Assembly (NCBI RefSeq): GCF_045635475.1 | Contig: NZ_JBJGXI010000052.1 | Location: 1-40,275, forward strand | DNA from: JBJGXI01 sp045635475 | GTDB taxonomy: Bacteria > Bacillota > Bacilli > Bacillales > Amphibacillaceae | Length of the DNA stretch: 40,275 nucleotides | Reading direction: 5' to 3' | Shown: one piece after another, positions 24,742-31,730 of the stretch | How positions within the stretch are numbered: the first letter of the stretch is position 1 | Layout: the number at the start of each line of letters is the position of its first letter | Program-made: the position numbers and the translations under genes | Notes under the pieces: model-generated | Databases searched by the model: none | What the model saw: only the letters and a program-made list of their open reading frames with translations | Told to the model about the DNA's origin: nothing

Positions 24742-24766
24742 GTTTATATATTATAAACTAGGGTAT
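24742..24766 (+). promoter_or_regulatory. SigB-type promoter of ytxG-ytxH
   Basis: GTTTAT (24742-24747), a 13-nt spacer and GGGTAT (24761-24766) fit the SigB consensus GTTTAA-N12-14-GGGTAT. B. subtilis ytxGHJ is SigB-dependent, which agrees. The -35 also forms an inverted repeat GTTTATA/TATAAAC (24742-24758). Confidence 0.8.
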
Positions 24767-24865
24767 AAAACGTATAAGATACCTTAGACAAGTTCAGGAA
24801 TCCACACAAATTGTGCAATAAAACAACTATGATTAAAATATACATAGATAAAGGAGTGGAAATAC

Positions 24866-25270
24866 GTGATTAACTTGCTTTATATTGCAGCAATTATTGT
24901 AGCAGTTGCATTAGTTGTATTAGTCATTTACTTGTCTAAAGTGCTAAAAGCAACAGAACGTACATTAATTAATGTAGCTGATACGCTCGAAGGTTTAGAG
25001 AAACAAATGGAAGGTATCACACTTGAGACAACGGCATTATTAAATAAAACTAATAAGCTTGCAGAAGATATTAATGAAAAATCTCAAAGCTTAAATACGT
25101 TGATGACTGGTGTTAAAGGTATAGGGGATACAGTGAATGACTTTAACAAATCCATTAGAGCTGTTTCTAATAATTTAACATCCTTTGCAGAAAAAAATAA
25201 AGATGTAACGGCACAAACAGTGCAATGGGGTACAGTTGTGATGGATTTAATTAAGAAATGGAAAAAGTAA
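24866..25270 (+). CDS. ytxG: YtxG, DUF948 general stress protein
   Basis: A 134-residue membrane-anchored protein with one N-terminal transmembrane helix (about 4-23) followed by a long amphipathic helical region. That region has heptad-like hydrophobic spacing and suggests a coiled coil related to methyl-accepting signalling helices. It belongs to DUF948. The start is GTG 24866, with AAAGGAG 9 nt upstream. ytxH follows after 37 nt. A SigB-type promoter lies about 100 nt upstream, consistent with a stress role; the molecular function is unknown. Confidence 0.9.
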   Translation: MINLLYIAAIIVAVALVVLVIYLSKVLKATERTLINVADTLEGLEKQMEGITLETTALLNKTNKLAEDINEKSQSLNTLMTGVKGIGDTVNDFNKSIRAVSNNLTSFAEKNKDVTAQTVQWGTVVMDLIKKWKK

Positions 25271-25307
25271 AATAAATAACCATCAAAAATTAGGAGGACG
25301 TTAAGTT

Positions 25308-25760
25308 ATGAGTAATCAAGAAGAGCAAAACCAAAACCAAAATCAAAATATTAATAGCAAAGATTTTTTAATCGGTTCACTAATCGGTGGTATTGTAGGT
25401 GCATCACTAGCATTAATATTTGCACCTAAATCTGGGAAAGATTTACGTACAGATATTAATAAAGGTGCAGAGTATGTCAGAGATCGTGCAACTGATTGGA
25501 AAGATGTAGCCTATGAAAAAGGTACAGAATGGAAAGATAAAGCGCAAGAAACATCTGGAGAGTGGACACAAAAGGTAACGGATAAATCACAAGAGTTAAC
25601 TGAATATGTGAAAGATAAATCAGATGAGATTAAAACTCGAATTAATTCTTTAACAGATGAGAAAACAAAGGAAGCTAGCGAAGCAGCTGCTGAAGTAGCA
25701 GACGCTATTGAAGAAGCAGCAGATGAGTTAGAGAAAAAAGCTGAACCGAATACAAAATAA
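25308..25760 (+). CDS. ytxH: YtxH-domain general stress protein
   Basis: A 150-residue protein with a Gln/Asn-rich start (EEQNQNQNQN). A single glycine-rich membrane segment, DFLIGSLIGGIVGASLALIF (about 19-38), is followed directly by the APKSGKDLR signature of the YtxH family. The rest is a long, highly charged helix with repeated DWKD/EWKD-like units and a strongly acidic Ala/Glu tail. AGGAGG lies before ATG 25308. It is the second gene of the ytxG operon and is closed by a strong terminator. Proposed roles in stress or envelope integrity are from family context only. Confidence 0.9.
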   Translation: MSNQEEQNQNQNQNINSKDFLIGSLIGGIVGASLALIFAPKSGKDLRTDINKGAEYVRDRATDWKDVAYEKGTEWKDKAQETSGEWTQKVTDKSQELTEYVKDKSDEIKTRINSLTDEKTKEASEAAAEVADAIEEAADELEKKAEPNTK

Positions 25761-25771
25761 TAAATATGAAG

Positions 25772-25805
25772 AAAAGGTTGCTGAAATTGTTCAGCAACCT
25801 TTTTC
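25772..25805 (+). terminator. Rho-independent terminator of ytxG-ytxH
   Basis: AAAAGGTTGCTGAA pairs with TTCAGCAACCTTTTT around a 4-nt loop. Confidence 0.93.
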
Positions 25806-25858
25806 ATTGGATTGGAAATTATAAAATATACCAAATGTGGATCACATTACGCATTAGC

Positions 25859-25945
25859 CACGGCTAGCTCCGAGCGCCAGCGACTAGTGAGACTTCCCTC
25901 ACCTCCGTACGTCGCTAACCTGTGCTCTGCGCTTTTGTTCTTGAT
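25859..25945. repeat. Long copy of the terminator-associated repeat (copy 2)
   Basis: It begins ACGGCTAGCTCCGAGCGCC and ends CTCTGCGCTTTTGTTCTT. The interior is nested inverted repeats: AGCGAC/GTCGCT flanking GTGAG/CTCAC. The first and last blocks match copies 1 and 3, which look like versions lacking the middle. It lies about 55 nt after the ytxH terminator. Confidence 0.6.
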
Positions 25946-26112
25946 ATGTAACACCCAAGATCATACCACTATTCTCTGATCTAATGGGTTCTCTTAGTGG
26001 CCAAGCATACAGACCAGAGATTTTGTCGCTAGTTTAAATAAGATTAATTAACACAGGTAATTGCATCCAACTATTCAGATGAAAGGTATATCTCTTTACG
26101 GCAAACATTTTG
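25946..26112. other. Intergenic stretch between repeat copy 2 and the ytxJ promoter
   Basis: No coding potential is recognised. The only structure seen is CCACTA/TAGTGG around a loop of about 23 nt near 25967. Together with the repeat it separates ytxJ from ytxGH. Confidence 0.4.
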
Positions 26113-26141
26113 TTGTTTAAGATGGACCTACAGTCTATAAA
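26113..26141 (+). promoter_or_regulatory. SigA-type promoter of ytxJ
   Basis: TTGTTT, a 17-nt spacer and TATAAA, about 40 nt before the ytxJ start. Confidence 0.65.
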
Positions 26142-26181
26142 ATAGAGGTATTAGCAGACATTTTGAAAGGTGGATATTGTA

Positions 26182-26514
26182 ATGGATCAAATTGTTATTT
26201 ATGAAGAACATGAATTTACAAAAATAGTACAAGAGCAAAACAGCTTTTTTTTATTGAAACATAGTTTGACTTGCCCAATTAGTACAAATGCGAAACATCA
26301 ATACGATGCTTTCAGCAAGACAGCTAATATTCCTGTATATGTACTGTATGTTCAGGAAGCAAGAGCGTTATCAAATTTGATTGCAGATCATTATCAAGTG
26401 AAACATGAATCACCACAAGTTTTATTATTTAAAGATAATCAAGTTGTCTGGCATGATTCTCACGGTCGTATAACAGAAAAAGTATTGCACAAGGAAATAG
26501 CGAACAGCATATAA
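26182..26514 (+). CDS. ytxJ: YtxJ/BrxC monothiol bacilliredoxin
   Basis: A 110-residue thioredoxin-fold protein of the bacillithiol redox system. The single active-site Cys is Cys31 in HSLTCPIS, the TCPIS signature of YtxJ/BrxC. It is expected to remove bacillithiol from modified proteins. The ATG 26182 has AAAGGTGG about 8 nt upstream; the reading from 26170 overlaps this site. In B. subtilis ytxJ is the third gene of ytxGHJ; here a terminator, a repeat and about 420 nt separate it, and it has its own SigA-like promoter. A terminator was not seen between it and aroA. Confidence 0.9.
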   Translation: MDQIVIYEEHEFTKIVQEQNSFFLLKHSLTCPISTNAKHQYDAFSKTANIPVYVLYVQEARALSNLIADHYQVKHESPQVLLFKDNQVVWHDSHGRITEKVLHKEIANSI

Positions 26515-26591
26515 ATATCAGAAAATAATCTAGAAGTTGGATGTTCAAAAAAATATTGTGTAAAAATATTCGAAATATTTCTAAACTCGGG

Positions 26592-26620
26592 GTGACAAGC
26601 ACGGATATTTTAGCTATAAT
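26592..26620 (+). promoter_or_regulatory. SigA promoter of aroA
   Basis: GTGACA, a 17-nt spacer and TATAAT, about 59 nt before the aroA TTG start. Confidence 0.75.
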
Positions 26621-26678
26621 TATCCCTAATCATCATATCAGTAAATATTTTCACTTTTAGAAACAGGGGGTTTTACCA

Positions 26679-27764
26679 TTGAGTAACGAACAGTTAGATC
26701 AATTGCGCGAAAAAATGGATGAAGTCAATCTACAAATATTAGATTTAATTAACAGCAGGGCAGAAATTGTACAACAAATCAGCCAAGTGAAAGAAAAACT
26801 TGGTGCAAATCGATTTGATCCATTACGCGAAAGAGAAATGTTAAATTTAATCACCCAACACAATAGTGGTCCGTTTGAAAATTCTACTATTGTTCAGTTG
26901 TTTAAAGAAATATTTAAAGCAAGTTTAGAGTTACAAGAAGACGATCATACAAAAGCACTGCTTGTTTCAAGGAAAAAGAAACCGGAAGATACAATTGTTG
27001 AAATCAACGGTGAAAGAATTGGTGATGGCCAACAATACTTTATTACGGGACCATGTGCTGTTGAAAGCTATGAGCAAGTTGCACAAGTAGCAGAAGCAAT
27101 TAAGAAACAAGGACTTAAAATATTACGTGGCGGAGCCTATAAACCGAGAACTTCTCCATATGATTTCCAAGGGTTAGGTTTAGAAGGCTTGAAAATTTTA
27201 AAGCGTGTAGCAGACGAATACGATTTGGCAGTCATCAGTGAAATTGTGAACCCTGCAGATTTAGAAGAGGCTTTGGATTACATCGATGTAATTCAAATTG
27301 GTGCTCGTAATATGCAAAACTTTGCGTTATTAAAAGCTGCAGGGGAAGTAAATAAACCAGTATTGCTGAAACGTGGTTTATCAGCTACGATTTCCGAATT
27401 TATTAATGCAGCAGAATATATTATATCTCGAGGCAATGGAAATATTATCTTATGTGAACGTGGCATTCGTACGTATGAAAAAGCGACACGTAATACATTG
27501 GACATCACGGCAGTACCAATCCTTAAACAAGAAACACACCTACCTGTTATGGTCGATGTAACACACTCAACAGGAAGACGTGATTTGTTGCTACCTGCAG
27601 CTAAGGCTGCTTTAGCTATTGGAGCAGATGGAGTAATGGCTGAAGTACATCCTGATCCAGCTGTAGCACTTTCAGATTCAGCTCAGCAAATGGATATTGA
27701 TACATTCCATGCTTTTATGAAGGAATTGAAAACCAACAGTCCGTACACAGCAATTCGAAGCTAA
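26679..27764 (+). CDS. aroA: Bifunctional chorismate mutase / DAHP synthase AroA
   Basis: An N-terminal AroQ-type chorismate mutase domain (about 1-85) is fused to a type I-beta 3-deoxy-7-phosphoheptulonate synthase (about 105-355). The latter condenses PEP and erythrose 4-phosphate at the entry of aromatic amino acid synthesis. In B. subtilis AroA the mutase-like domain gives feedback control by chorismate and prephenate. Motifs include FITGPCAVES, RGGAYKPRTSPYDFQGLG and KRGLSATISE. Length 361 aa fits. The start is TTG 26679 with CAGGGGG upstream; no ATG fits the site. It has its own promoter and terminator, and ccpA follows as in B. subtilis. Confidence 0.95.
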   Translation: MSNEQLDQLREKMDEVNLQILDLINSRAEIVQQISQVKEKLGANRFDPLREREMLNLITQHNSGPFENSTIVQLFKEIFKASLELQEDDHTKALLVSRKKKPEDTIVEINGERIGDGQQYFITGPCAVESYEQVAQVAEAIKKQGLKILRGGAYKPRTSPYDFQGLGLEGLKILKRVADEYDLAVISEIVNPADLEEALDYIDVIQIGARNMQNFALLKAAGEVNKPVLLKRGLSATISEFINAAEYIISRGNGNIILCERGIRTYEKATRNTLDITAVPILKQETHLPVMVDVTHSTGRRDLLLPAAKAALAIGADGVMAEVHPDPAVALSDSAQQMDIDTFHAFMKELKTNSPYTAIRS

Positions 27765-27801
27765 TTATTTGTAAAAGCTATTAGCCGTTTATAATCTTAT
27801 T

Positions 27802-27836
27802 ACCCTTACTTGCATATAAAGTAAGGGTTTAATTTT
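27802..27836 (+). terminator. Rho-independent terminator of aroA
   Basis: ACCCTTACTT pairs with AAGTAAGGGT, followed by TTAATTTTT. Confidence 0.88.
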
Positions 27837-27909
27837 TGTGTAATTATGTAAATAATATGAAGAAAAGAGTAAAATGTTATATAATAGGAATAAGATAATT
27901 TGTCTAACA

Positions 27910-27938
27910 TTGCGGAACAGTCAATTGTATCGTATGAT
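27910..27938 (+). promoter_or_regulatory. SigA-type promoter of ccpA
   Basis: TTGCGG, a 17-nt spacer and TATGAT, about 50 nt before the ccpA start. Confidence 0.5.
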
Positions 27939-27987
27939 TAATAAAAAGATTGTTCGACATTGTACATAAAGTAGGAGGAGATTTGTG

Positions 27988-28986
27988 ATGAACATCACCA
28001 TATATGACGTAGCGCGAGAAGCGAATGTTTCGATGGCAACTGTATCAAGGGTTGTGAACGGAAACCCGAATGTGAAGCCAGCAACTAGAAAGAAAGTACT
28101 TAATACAATTGAACGTTTGGGATACCGACCAAATGCAGTTGCTAGAGGTTTAGCAAGTAAAAAAACTACTACAGTAGGTGTGATTATACCTGATATTTCC
28201 AATATCTTTTTCTCTGAGCTTGCTCGTGGAATTGATGATATTGCAAACATGTATAAATATAATATTATATTAAGTAATTCAGATCAAAATAAAGATAGAG
28301 AATTGGCACTTATTAACACAATGTTAGAAAAACAAGTGGACGGTATTGTATTTATGGGAGGAAAAATTACAGAGGAACACGTACATCATCTTAAAACTTC
28401 TCCTGTTCCGGTTGCTTTGGCTGCTACGATCGACCAAACTCAATCGGTTCCTTCTGTTAATATTGACTATGAACAAGCAGCTTATGAAGCAACGCAAGTA
28501 TTAATAAAAAATGGTACAAGCCATCCAGCATTTGTGTCTACAGTTGAAGAAAGTGAAGTTAATAACTTAAAGTTCCAAGGCTATGTGCGTGCACTTCAAG
28601 ATAATAATCAAGAGATTGATTCGAACCTTATTATTAGAGGGGACTTTACGTATCAGTCAGGTATAGAAGCTTTCGATAAAATTAATGCACTTAATCCTAG
28701 ACCTAAAGGTGTATTTGTAGCTTCTGATGAGATGGCTCTAGGCGTAATTCATGGAGCGCAGGACAATGGTTTAAATGTACCAGAAGACATAGAAGTGTTT
28801 GGATTTGATAATACGCGCTTAGCTACAATGGTACGACCTACATTAACGACAATTGTGCAACCAATGTACGACATCGGTGCGGTAGCGATGCGTTTATTAA
28901 CAAAACTTATGAACAAAGAAACGGTAGAAGAACAAAACGTGGTATTGCCCCACCGGATCGTGGAAAGAAATTCGACAAAATCATAA
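27988..28986 (+). CDS. ccpA: Catabolite control protein A (LacI family)
   Basis: Global carbon-catabolite regulator that binds cre sites together with phosphorylated HPr (Ser46) or Crh. The N-terminal LacI helix-turn-helix IYDVAREANVSMATVSRVVN (about 5-24) is followed by the hinge NAVARGLASKKT. A periplasmic-binding-protein-like core (about 60-332) includes VGVIIPDISNIFFSELARGID and FGFDNTRLATMVRPTLTTI. Length (332 aa) and sequence are typical for CcpA rather than a sugar-specific LacI member. AGGAGGAG lies before ATG 27988, preferred over GTG 27985. It lies next to aroA as in B. subtilis, and faces acuC tail to tail. Confidence 0.95.
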   Translation: MNITIYDVAREANVSMATVSRVVNGNPNVKPATRKKVLNTIERLGYRPNAVARGLASKKTTTVGVIIPDISNIFFSELARGIDDIANMYKYNIILSNSDQNKDRELALINTMLEKQVDGIVFMGGKITEEHVHHLKTSPVPVALAATIDQTQSVPSVNIDYEQAAYEATQVLIKNGTSHPAFVSTVEESEVNNLKFQGYVRALQDNNQEIDSNLIIRGDFTYQSGIEAFDKINALNPRPKGVFVASDEMALGVIHGAQDNGLNVPEDIEVFGFDNTRLATMVRPTLTTIVQPMYDIGAVAMRLLTKLMNKETVEEQNVVLPHRIVERNSTKS

Positions 28987-28993
28987 TGCTATA

Positions 28994-29038
28994 AAAATAA
29001 CTCTCTTGCCAAAATCGACAAGAGAGTTATTTTCTTTT
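28994..29038. terminator. Terminator of ccpA
   Basis: AAATAACTCTCTTG and CAAGAGAGTTATTTT form a long stem with an about 10-nt loop, followed by CTTTT on the plus strand. The mirrored A-tract could serve acuC on the minus strand. Confidence 0.9.
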
Positions 29039-29052
29039 GGTTTCCGGTATGG

Positions 29053-29084
29053 TGTCCAGTTCCAACACCTACGCTTTTCTTACG
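29053..29084. repeat. Short copy of the terminator-associated repeat (copy 3)
   Basis: GTCCAGTTCCAACACC followed by TACGCTTTTCTTACGG matches copies 1 and 2. It lies 15 nt after the ccpA terminator and its CTTA supplies the TAA stop (29080-29082) of acuC on the minus strand. Confidence 0.5.
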
Positions 29085-30252
29085 GGATGTTCATATTTTT
29101 ACTGTTTGTAATATATTGTAGTGCACGCTTAAGCACTTGATTGTTTTTTTCTGTAATCTCCTGCCTACGGGGGATTGGTTTATAAAAGCCTTCAGGATCA
29201 TGCCACGTAGTAGGGAGAGCGACAGGTGATTCTTGTTGCCACTTCATAACCCAATCCTCGGGCAGCTGCCCGGTACAAATCTTATCTGTCGACATTACAC
29301 TCCAAAGCTGTGCCCAAGCCCTAGGAACCACGCGCCAAATGTCATAGCCGCCACCTCCTAAAGCAATCCACTTCCCGTCACAATATTGATGTGCCATTTG
29401 ATGGATAATCTTAGGCAGAGCTTCAAAGCTTTTCATCGTTGCACTTAAATGTGTAAGTGGATCGTAACAGTGTGCATCAACCCCATGCTGTGTAATGATA
29501 ATATCGGGTTTAAAATAATCAATTACAGAAACGAATGCGGATTCAAAAGTAGCTATAAATGACTCGTCTTCTGTAAACGCATCGATTGGTACATTATAGG
29601 AAAAACCATAGCCATGCTTTAATCCACGCTCGTTTATGTTGCCTGTCCCAGGAAATAGATACCTTCCAGTTTCATGTATAGACAAGGTACATACATTAGG
29701 ATCATCATAAAAAGCCCACTGTACACCATCACCGTGATGTGCATCTGTGTCCACATAAAGTACACGCATACCGTAGATCTTTCTTATATACTTAATCGCA
29801 ATTGCTGCATCATTATATATACAAAAACCAGATGCTTTATTATACATGCCATGGTGTAATCCACCACCAAGATTAACCGCGTGAACAGCTTTGTTCTCCA
29901 ATACAGCCTCCACAGCAGTCAATGTCCCGCCAACAAGAGTGGAGGCTGCTTCATGCATATGTGGAAACATAGGTGTATCCTCTGTCCCTATACCAAACTT
30001 TAACCCGTCATCAGTAGACAGTTTACCGTTACTAGCTTGTTTAACGGCTTCAATATAGCTTTTACTGTGTAGTAAGCCTAATTCTTCCTCGGTTGCTTTT
30101 CGAGGAGCAGCAACCTGTGTTTGATCTAGCTTACCTGCCGATTCTAGTAAATCCTTCGTCATTTTAACCCGTTTCTGATTAAACGGATGCTCGGAATGGA
30201 ATGAATACTTTCCATAATCATCGGTATATATGAATAAAGCATTTGCGATCAT
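29080..30252 (-). CDS. acuC: Acetoin utilization protein AcuC, histone-deacetylase-fold lysine deacetylase
   Basis: Class I HDAC-like zinc hydrolase. In B. subtilis AcuC removes the acetyl group from acetyl-CoA synthetase, reactivating it. HDAC-fold motifs are HAVNLGGGLHHGMYNKASGF (about 124-143), the DTDAHHGDGVQ zinc-site region and the HGVDAH segment. Length is 390 aa. ATG 30252 overlaps the acuB TGA by 4 nt (ATGA), so translation is coupled; GGAG lies 8 nt upstream. The last codons abut a repeat copy that provides the stop, so the exact C-terminus may differ from relatives. It is the last gene of acuABC, and acsA is not adjacent. Confidence 0.93.
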   Translation of the reverse strand: MIANALFIYTDDYGKYSFHSEHPFNQKRVKMTKDLLESAGKLDQTQVAAPRKATEEELGLLHSKSYIEAVKQASNGKLSTDDGLKFGIGTEDTPMFPHMHEAASTLVGGTLTAVEAVLENKAVHAVNLGGGLHHGMYNKASGFCIYNDAAIAIKYIRKIYGMRVLYVDTDAHHGDGVQWAFYDDPNVCTLSIHETGRYLFPGTGNINERGLKHGYGFSYNVPIDAFTEDESFIATFESAFVSVIDYFKPDIIITQHGVDAHCYDPLTHLSATMKSFEALPKIIHQMAHQYCDGKWIALGGGGYDIWRVVPRAWAQLWSVMSTDKICTGQLPEDWVMKWQQESPVALPTTWHDPEGFYKPIPRRQEITEKNNQVLKRALQYITNSKNMNIP

Positions 30253-30896
30253 AGTAGCTTCTCCGATGTATTAGGCCAGAGTACTTCAAATTCAGCTGCC
30301 GTTAAATCACTAATAATCGGTAATGGATTAATTGTTTGAACCCTTAAAACAATTACTTTATATGCTTGATCAGGGTAATAAGGATATACAAGAATAGAGA
30401 CAATATTGATATTTCTTTCTGCAAGAATAGCTGTCACCTTTGGTATAAAACCAGGCCGATCCGGCACTTTAACTTCAATTTGTGAACCTTGTACATTCGT
30501 ACCGGTAAGTTGAATGAAAGTGTATAACATATCCTTTTCTGTGACGATTCCGACCAGTTTATTATTTTCAACGACTGGAACACATGCAAATTCCTGCTCA
30601 TAAAAAATACTAGCGATATCTTCTACAAAATCTAATGGATGAACAGTTACTACAGATGGGCTCATGATTGTTTGGATTTTATTTTCCATTTCAATTGGAT
30701 TCGTATTGCTAGTAAATATAGAAGGACTCGCATCACGGATATCACGGTCAGAAACAATTCCGATCACACTGTAATCTGAATCAACAATTGGAATATGTCT
30801 AATATGATTCTCGATAAGGATTGCTAATGCCTCGCCAATTGTTGCTTGTGGTTGTAAAGTGATAACCTTTTTCTTCATAATTTGTTCGACTAACAC
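30249..30896 (-). CDS. acuB: AcuB, CBS-pair and ACT domain protein
   Basis: A 215-residue protein with two CBS domains (about 5-60 and 70-125) followed by an ACT domain (about 137-185, VKVPDRPGFIPKVTAILAE). This architecture is typical of AcuB, proposed to sense nucleotides or small ligands in the acetoin/acetate system. The start is GTG 30896, one nucleotide after the acuA TAA, with AAAGGGG 7 nt upstream. The ORF extends to 30932 inside acuA, but that lacks a ribosome site. The middle position between acuA and acuC with tight junctions shows an operon. Confidence 0.93.
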   Translation of the reverse strand: MLVEQIMKKKVITLQPQATIGEALAILIENHIRHIPIVDSDYSVIGIVSDRDIRDASPSIFTSNTNPIEMENKIQTIMSPSVVTVHPLDFVEDIASIFYEQEFACVPVVENNKLVGIVTEKDMLYTFIQLTGTNVQGSQIEVKVPDRPGFIPKVTAILAERNINIVSILVYPYYPDQAYKVIVLRVQTINPLPIISDLTAAEFEVLWPNTSEKLL

Positions 30897-30897
30897 T

Positions 30898-31551
30898 TTA
30901 ATACCCCTTTCTAAATGAACGATGTTTTTCACGTTCTAGAAATCGTAATTGATCGAATTGCTTTACAGAGCTTTCAGGTACATTTTTTCCAATCCGTACC
31001 ATCAGACAATTAGCAGGATGGGATATAATCTCTGGATCGTCTGTAGGTGCTGGAAATAATTCTCCTGCAGCCATCATTTTCTCCATCACTTTTCGGTAAT
31101 TCCATACACTTAATTTTGTTTCTTTTAAATCCCAATGCCAATAATATTCTGTTGAGATAATGATATAGTTTTCGACGCTTGCGTCCATCATTGCAAGTCT
31201 TAATAAATTAGAACCAATTTTATTACCACGATATTCTTTAGCAATTTCAATTGCGCCGAGTTCTAATAAATCATCCATCTGGAACTTTGACCATCTCTCT
31301 AAAAGATCAGGATATAAAAATGTAACATAGCCAACAATCAAATCCTGATCCTTTACAATGATAATTCTTCCTTCTTTTAAATCAGCAATGCCTAACAAAG
31401 CCTCAAATTGTTGATTTGGAGGTCTAAACGCTTTCAATCCGTCATGAAATGTATAATTGCTTAGTTCAGAAGACGACATTGGCCCTTCCAAAATAAGCGG
31501 TCCTGCAGATGTGTCGACAGTCATGGAATGATATTCTTTTATATGGTCCAT
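30898..31551 (-). CDS. acuA: AcuA, protein acetyltransferase for acetyl-CoA synthetase
   Basis: GNAT-fold enzyme that in B. subtilis acetylates the active-site lysine of acetyl-CoA synthetase and switches it off, opposed by AcuC. The 217-residue sequence has the GNAT motif A as AIEIAKEYRGNKIGSNLLRL (about 97-116). It has a conserved HWDLKETKLSVWNYRKVM segment near 138-156. AGGTG lies 6 nt before ATG 31551. It is the first gene of acuABC, with a likely extended -10 promoter (TGTATAAT) about 45 nt upstream. No acsA gene lies beside it in this window, so its partner must be elsewhere. Confidence 0.93.
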   Translation of the reverse strand: MDHIKEYHSMTVDTSAGPLILEGPMSSSELSNYTFHDGLKAFRPPNQQFEALLGIADLKEGRIIIVKDQDLIVGYVTFLYPDLLERWSKFQMDDLLELGAIEIAKEYRGNKIGSNLLRLAMMDASVENYIIISTEYYWHWDLKETKLSVWNYRKVMEKMMAAGELFPAPTDDPEIISHPANCLMVRIGKNVPESSVKQFDQLRFLEREKHRSFRKGY

Positions 31552-31587
31552 TTACATCACCTACTATATCTGCTTTAGTTATCCTCA

Positions 31588-31596
31588 TTATACAAG
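31588..31596 (-). promoter_or_regulatory. Extended -10 promoter of acuABC
   Basis: On the minus strand CTTGTATAATG provides TGn-type extension and TATAAT, about 40 nt before acuA. No convincing -35 or cre site was found. Confidence 0.45.
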
Positions 31597-31625
31597 AATA
31601 ACAGCGGTGATGTTAGGAGAAAATG

Positions 31626-31658
31626 AAAAACCTCTGTCAAAATCTTGACAGAGGTTTT
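31626..31658 (-). terminator. Terminator of the class A PBP gene
   Basis: AAAACCTCTGTCAA pairs with TTGACAGAGGTTTT; on the minus strand it is followed by TTTTTCATTT. It lies downstream of the PBP gene and upstream of the acuA promoter. Confidence 0.85.
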
Positions 31659-31730
31659 AGCATCACTTAATTGTTACTTTCGATTTCTCGTATGTTATTG
31701 TTTCAGATTCACCAAGATCTATTATCTGTA

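Noticed and set aside
24796..24818. SigH promoter upstream of ytxG (AGGAAT followed by GCAAT)
   Set aside because: The -10 part does not match the GAAT consensus well; only the SigB site is convincing.
31560..31620. cre site for CcpA upstream of acuA
   Set aside because: No sequence close to the palindromic TGNAANCGNNNNCA pattern was found there.
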